From Nitrososphaerota archaeon (GTDB taxonomy: Archaea > Thermoproteota > Nitrososphaeria > Nitrososphaerales > JACPRH01), in the NCBI GenBank assembly GCA_029460375.1, contig JARPAQ010000063.1, positions 1 to 14,952 of the forward strand: DNA of 14,952 nt, in the 5' to 3' direction. This document shows positions 13,523 through 14,952 of this stretch, in pieces. Position numbers and translations under genes: made by a program. The notes beneath the pieces were generated by a model. The model worked only from the letters and a program-made list of their open reading frames with translations, searched no databases and was not told the origin of the DNA. The stretch's first letter is position 1. Each line of letters opens with the position of its first letter.

Positions 13523-14647
13523 CTAGTCTCGTAGCATGAACTTCTCCAGCACTTTCTTGGCCTCTTCACGTTTCCGCTGATGCTCCTTGAGAAAATTCTT
13601 CACAACCTCTGACAGGCGGAGTTTATCTTCTCCGCAGAGGAGGTCTCCCGACTTGCAACGCCGATACACCTCCTCAACCTCCTTATCATCCTTAAGAAAA
13701 ACTGTGTAATAGTGGTAGACTGGACATATATCAGGTGTACCCCCCTTCTCCCTCTGCTCCTGCACAGTCGCTCTGCCCCCTGTGAACGAATTCATAATCT
13801 TGTCATGAGCAGTCTTAGGAGTGTCAACTGTGAATATCGCAGTTTCAGGCTCACTTGCACTCATCTTCCCACCTTTACCGAGCCCTGGAATGAACTTAGA
13901 ATGAATCTGAGCAGGCTTATAGAAGCCGAGTTTAGGAGCAATAGCCCTCGCCACACCTCGCCAGTATGGATCCTGATCAATGGCTGCAGGTATCAAGCAG
14001 GGAATATTACGTCCCTTCAACACTGACGGCAGGAAGCAGGGGACGGCCTGTATAGCTGGGAAAAAGGCCATACCTATATTGGTGCTGTTTTCAAATCCGA
14101 ATACAGCCTTCACTGTGGAGAAGGTGATGTGCTTCGCCACCTTTACAGCTATCTGGTATAGGGTCTTGCTGTACTCTATGTCTGAAAATATGAAGGTCTT
14201 CTCCGGGTCGAAGCCGCAGGCTATGATGTCCAATGCGTTTTCATAGGTGTATCCGACAGTATCCTTCAGAGTTAAGCCGGGGTTGTGCAGAAACTTCTCG
14301 TCATCTGTCATCTGGAAGTATAGTTCAGCACCGAACTTCTCTTGCAGCCACTGTGTGAAGAACCAAGGCACGAGATGCCCCAGATGCGTGTGGCCTGAGG
14401 GTCCTCGGCCGGTGTACAGGAAGAATTTTTCACCGGCTTCGTATTTGTCAAGTATCCAGTCTAGGTCTCGGTGGCTGAAGAATACCTTTCGCCTCAGTAG
14501 AGGGTGAATGTCACCAGTGTGCTTCGCCAGTCTATCTATCAGGTCGTCTGTTATGCCAGTTGTTCCGAACTCTCTTATCAGCTTCTCGTAGTCGACTTCG
14601 CCTTTTACTTCCCACGGTGTTACTATGAAACTGGCTTTCTTCGGCAT
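13523..14647 (-). CDS. trpS: Tryptophanyl-tRNA synthetase
   Basis: This is a class I synthetase that charges tRNATrp. It is of the archaeal/eukaryal TrpRS type rather than the bacterial type: 374 residues with a 75-residue N-terminal part before the Rossmann core. The HIGH-equivalent is RGPSGHTHLGH (81-91), and the KMSKS loop reads GGKMSASEPETAIF (259-272). FFPAIQAVPCFLPS and IDQDPYWRGVARAIA are typical of the Trp/ATP pocket. The ATG at 14647 follows a TATA-like box (14674-14680) at about 30 bases and has no Shine-Dalgarno, so the message is probably leaderless or nearly so. It lies 36 bases after the coaD stop and upstream of pheS, clustering two aromatic tRNA synthetases. Confidence 0.95.
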   Translation of the reverse strand: MPKKASFIVTPWEVKGEVDYEKLIREFGTTGITDDLIDRLAKHTGDIHPLLRRKVFFSHRDLDWILDKYEAGEKFFLYTGRGPSGHTHLGHLVPWFFTQWLQEKFGAELYFQMTDDEKFLHNPGLTLKDTVGYTYENALDIIACGFDPEKTFIFSDIEYSKTLYQIAVKVAKHITFSTVKAVFGFENSTNIGMAFFPAIQAVPCFLPSVLKGRNIPCLIPAAIDQDPYWRGVARAIAPKLGFYKPAQIHSKFIPGLGKGGKMSASEPETAIFTVDTPKTAHDKIMNSFTGGRATVQEQREKGGTPDICPVYHYYTVFLKDDKEVEEVYRRCKSGDLLCGEDKLRLSEVVKNFLKEHQRKREEAKKVLEKFMLRD

Positions 14648-14673
14648 GCTTGAGGAGAGGCTGGCTATACAGG

Positions 14674-14680
14674 TTATAAA
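14674..14680 (-). promoter_or_regulatory. TATA box for trpS
   Basis: The minus strand reads TTTATAA, centred 30 bases before the trpS ATG and just upstream of the coaD stop codon, which places initiation near 14652. Confidence 0.55.
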
Positions 14681-14683
14681 TAT

Positions 14684-14952
14684 TCATGATTTCTTAAGCA
14701 GATGTCCTTCTTCGTCTATCTCGCCTTTTCTTATCCTGCTCGAAGATATTCTCTCCCCGTCTTCTGCTAGGACAGTGTCAACAATCACCTGTCGTAGAGG
14801 TTTGAAACCCAGATTGATCCTTTTCTCGTTGAACTCGAGAACTCTGTTAGCTGTCTCGGGGCTGACCACGACAGCTTCAACCTCATCTGCATATATCTCC
14901 ACGCCGAAGTAGTCGTCAAGAGGCACTATCTGGAAATCTCGCTCATCAAAAC
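14684..14952 (-). CDS. coaD: Archaeal phosphopantetheine adenylyltransferase, N-terminus cut by window edge
   Basis: This is the C-terminal 89 residues of archaeal PPAT (COG1019 type), which joins 4'-phosphopantetheine to AMP from ATP to give dephospho-CoA, the penultimate step of CoA synthesis. The frame is open through base 14952 (FDERDFQIVPLDDYFG at the edge). Recognisable family sequence includes VPLDDYFG, EAVVVSPETANRVLEFNEKR, LGFKPLRQVIVDTVLAEDG and the nucleotidyltransferase ISSSRIRKGEID motif (the ISSTxIR equivalent). The N-terminal (T/H)xGH half lies outside the window. A GTG at 14926 is an internal codon and not the start. Confidence 0.9.
   Translation of the reverse strand, partial: FDERDFQIVPLDDYFGVEIYADEVEAVVVSPETANRVLEFNEKRINLGFKPLRQVIVDTVLAEDGERISSSRIRKGEIDEEGHLLKKS

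Noticed and set aside
13494..13529. Direct repeat CGCTAGTCT at 13494-13502 and 13521-13529
   Set aside because: There are only two 9-base copies 27 bases apart, one overlapping the trpS stop. No third copy or flanking mobile element was seen, so chance is likely.
1..14952. CRISPR array, insertion sequence, toxin-antitoxin or defence island
   Set aside because: Reading the window I saw no regularly spaced repeats, transposase, integrase, restriction or toxin motifs. The genes are mostly core functions.

Overview
This is a gene-dense archaeal chromosomal segment made almost entirely of core information-processing and energy genes. The archaeal assignment is firm. It rests on an archaeal-type DnaG, Pelota (Dom34), archaeal PheRS alpha and beta subunits, a eukaryal/archaeal-type TrpRS, the archaeal form of phosphopantetheine adenylyltransferase, and TATA boxes about 25-30 bases ahead of several genes. 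The gene content would fit a TACK-group lineage (Thaumarchaeota/Bathyarchaeota-like), but no gene here fixes the phylum, so that is only a guess. Translation signals are mixed: some genes look leaderless (TATA about 25 bases before an ATG), while others appear to start at GTG or TTG placed 8-10 bases after a perfect GGAGG.

Layout. Bases 1-4158 read leftward: a cyclic amidohydrolase of the dihydroorotase/allantoinase group, a small TOPRIM protein, a possible 31-residue zinc-binding mini-protein, dnaG, and pelota (cut by the left edge). A short divergent promoter region at about 4159-4240 separates this block from a rightward succinate dehydrogenase operon, sdhA-sdhC-sdhD-sdhB (4241-7516), whose genes overlap or nearly touch. 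Three more rightward genes follow: a family 2 glycosyltransferase, an FkbM-type methyltransferase and a very methionine-rich small protein. A stretch of about 400 bases (9912-10317) has no confident gene but holds a strong 89-base imperfect inverted repeat and a possible 28-residue Cys/His-rich ORF. From 10318 to the right edge everything reads leftward again: coaD (cut by the edge), trpS, pheS and pheT.

How the genes fit together. SdhA/B (FAD and Fe-S catalytic arm) and SdhC/D (membrane haem/quinone anchor) form complex II. PheS and PheT form the (alpha-beta)2 PheRS tetramer, and TrpS is a second tRNA charging enzyme beside it. DnaG and Pelota, only 20 bases apart, are probably co-transcribed. 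Both can act in RNA quality control (exosome-associated DnaG, no-go rescue by Pelota), and a second TOPRIM protein lies just upstream. The glycosyltransferase and FkbM methyltransferase suggest glycan synthesis and decoration.

I found no CRISPR array, insertion sequence, tRNA, rRNA or obvious defence system. The items that are hardest to explain are the Met-rich protein, the structured 9912-10317 intergenic region, the two possible tiny Cys/His proteins, and the uncertain substrate of the amidohydrolase.
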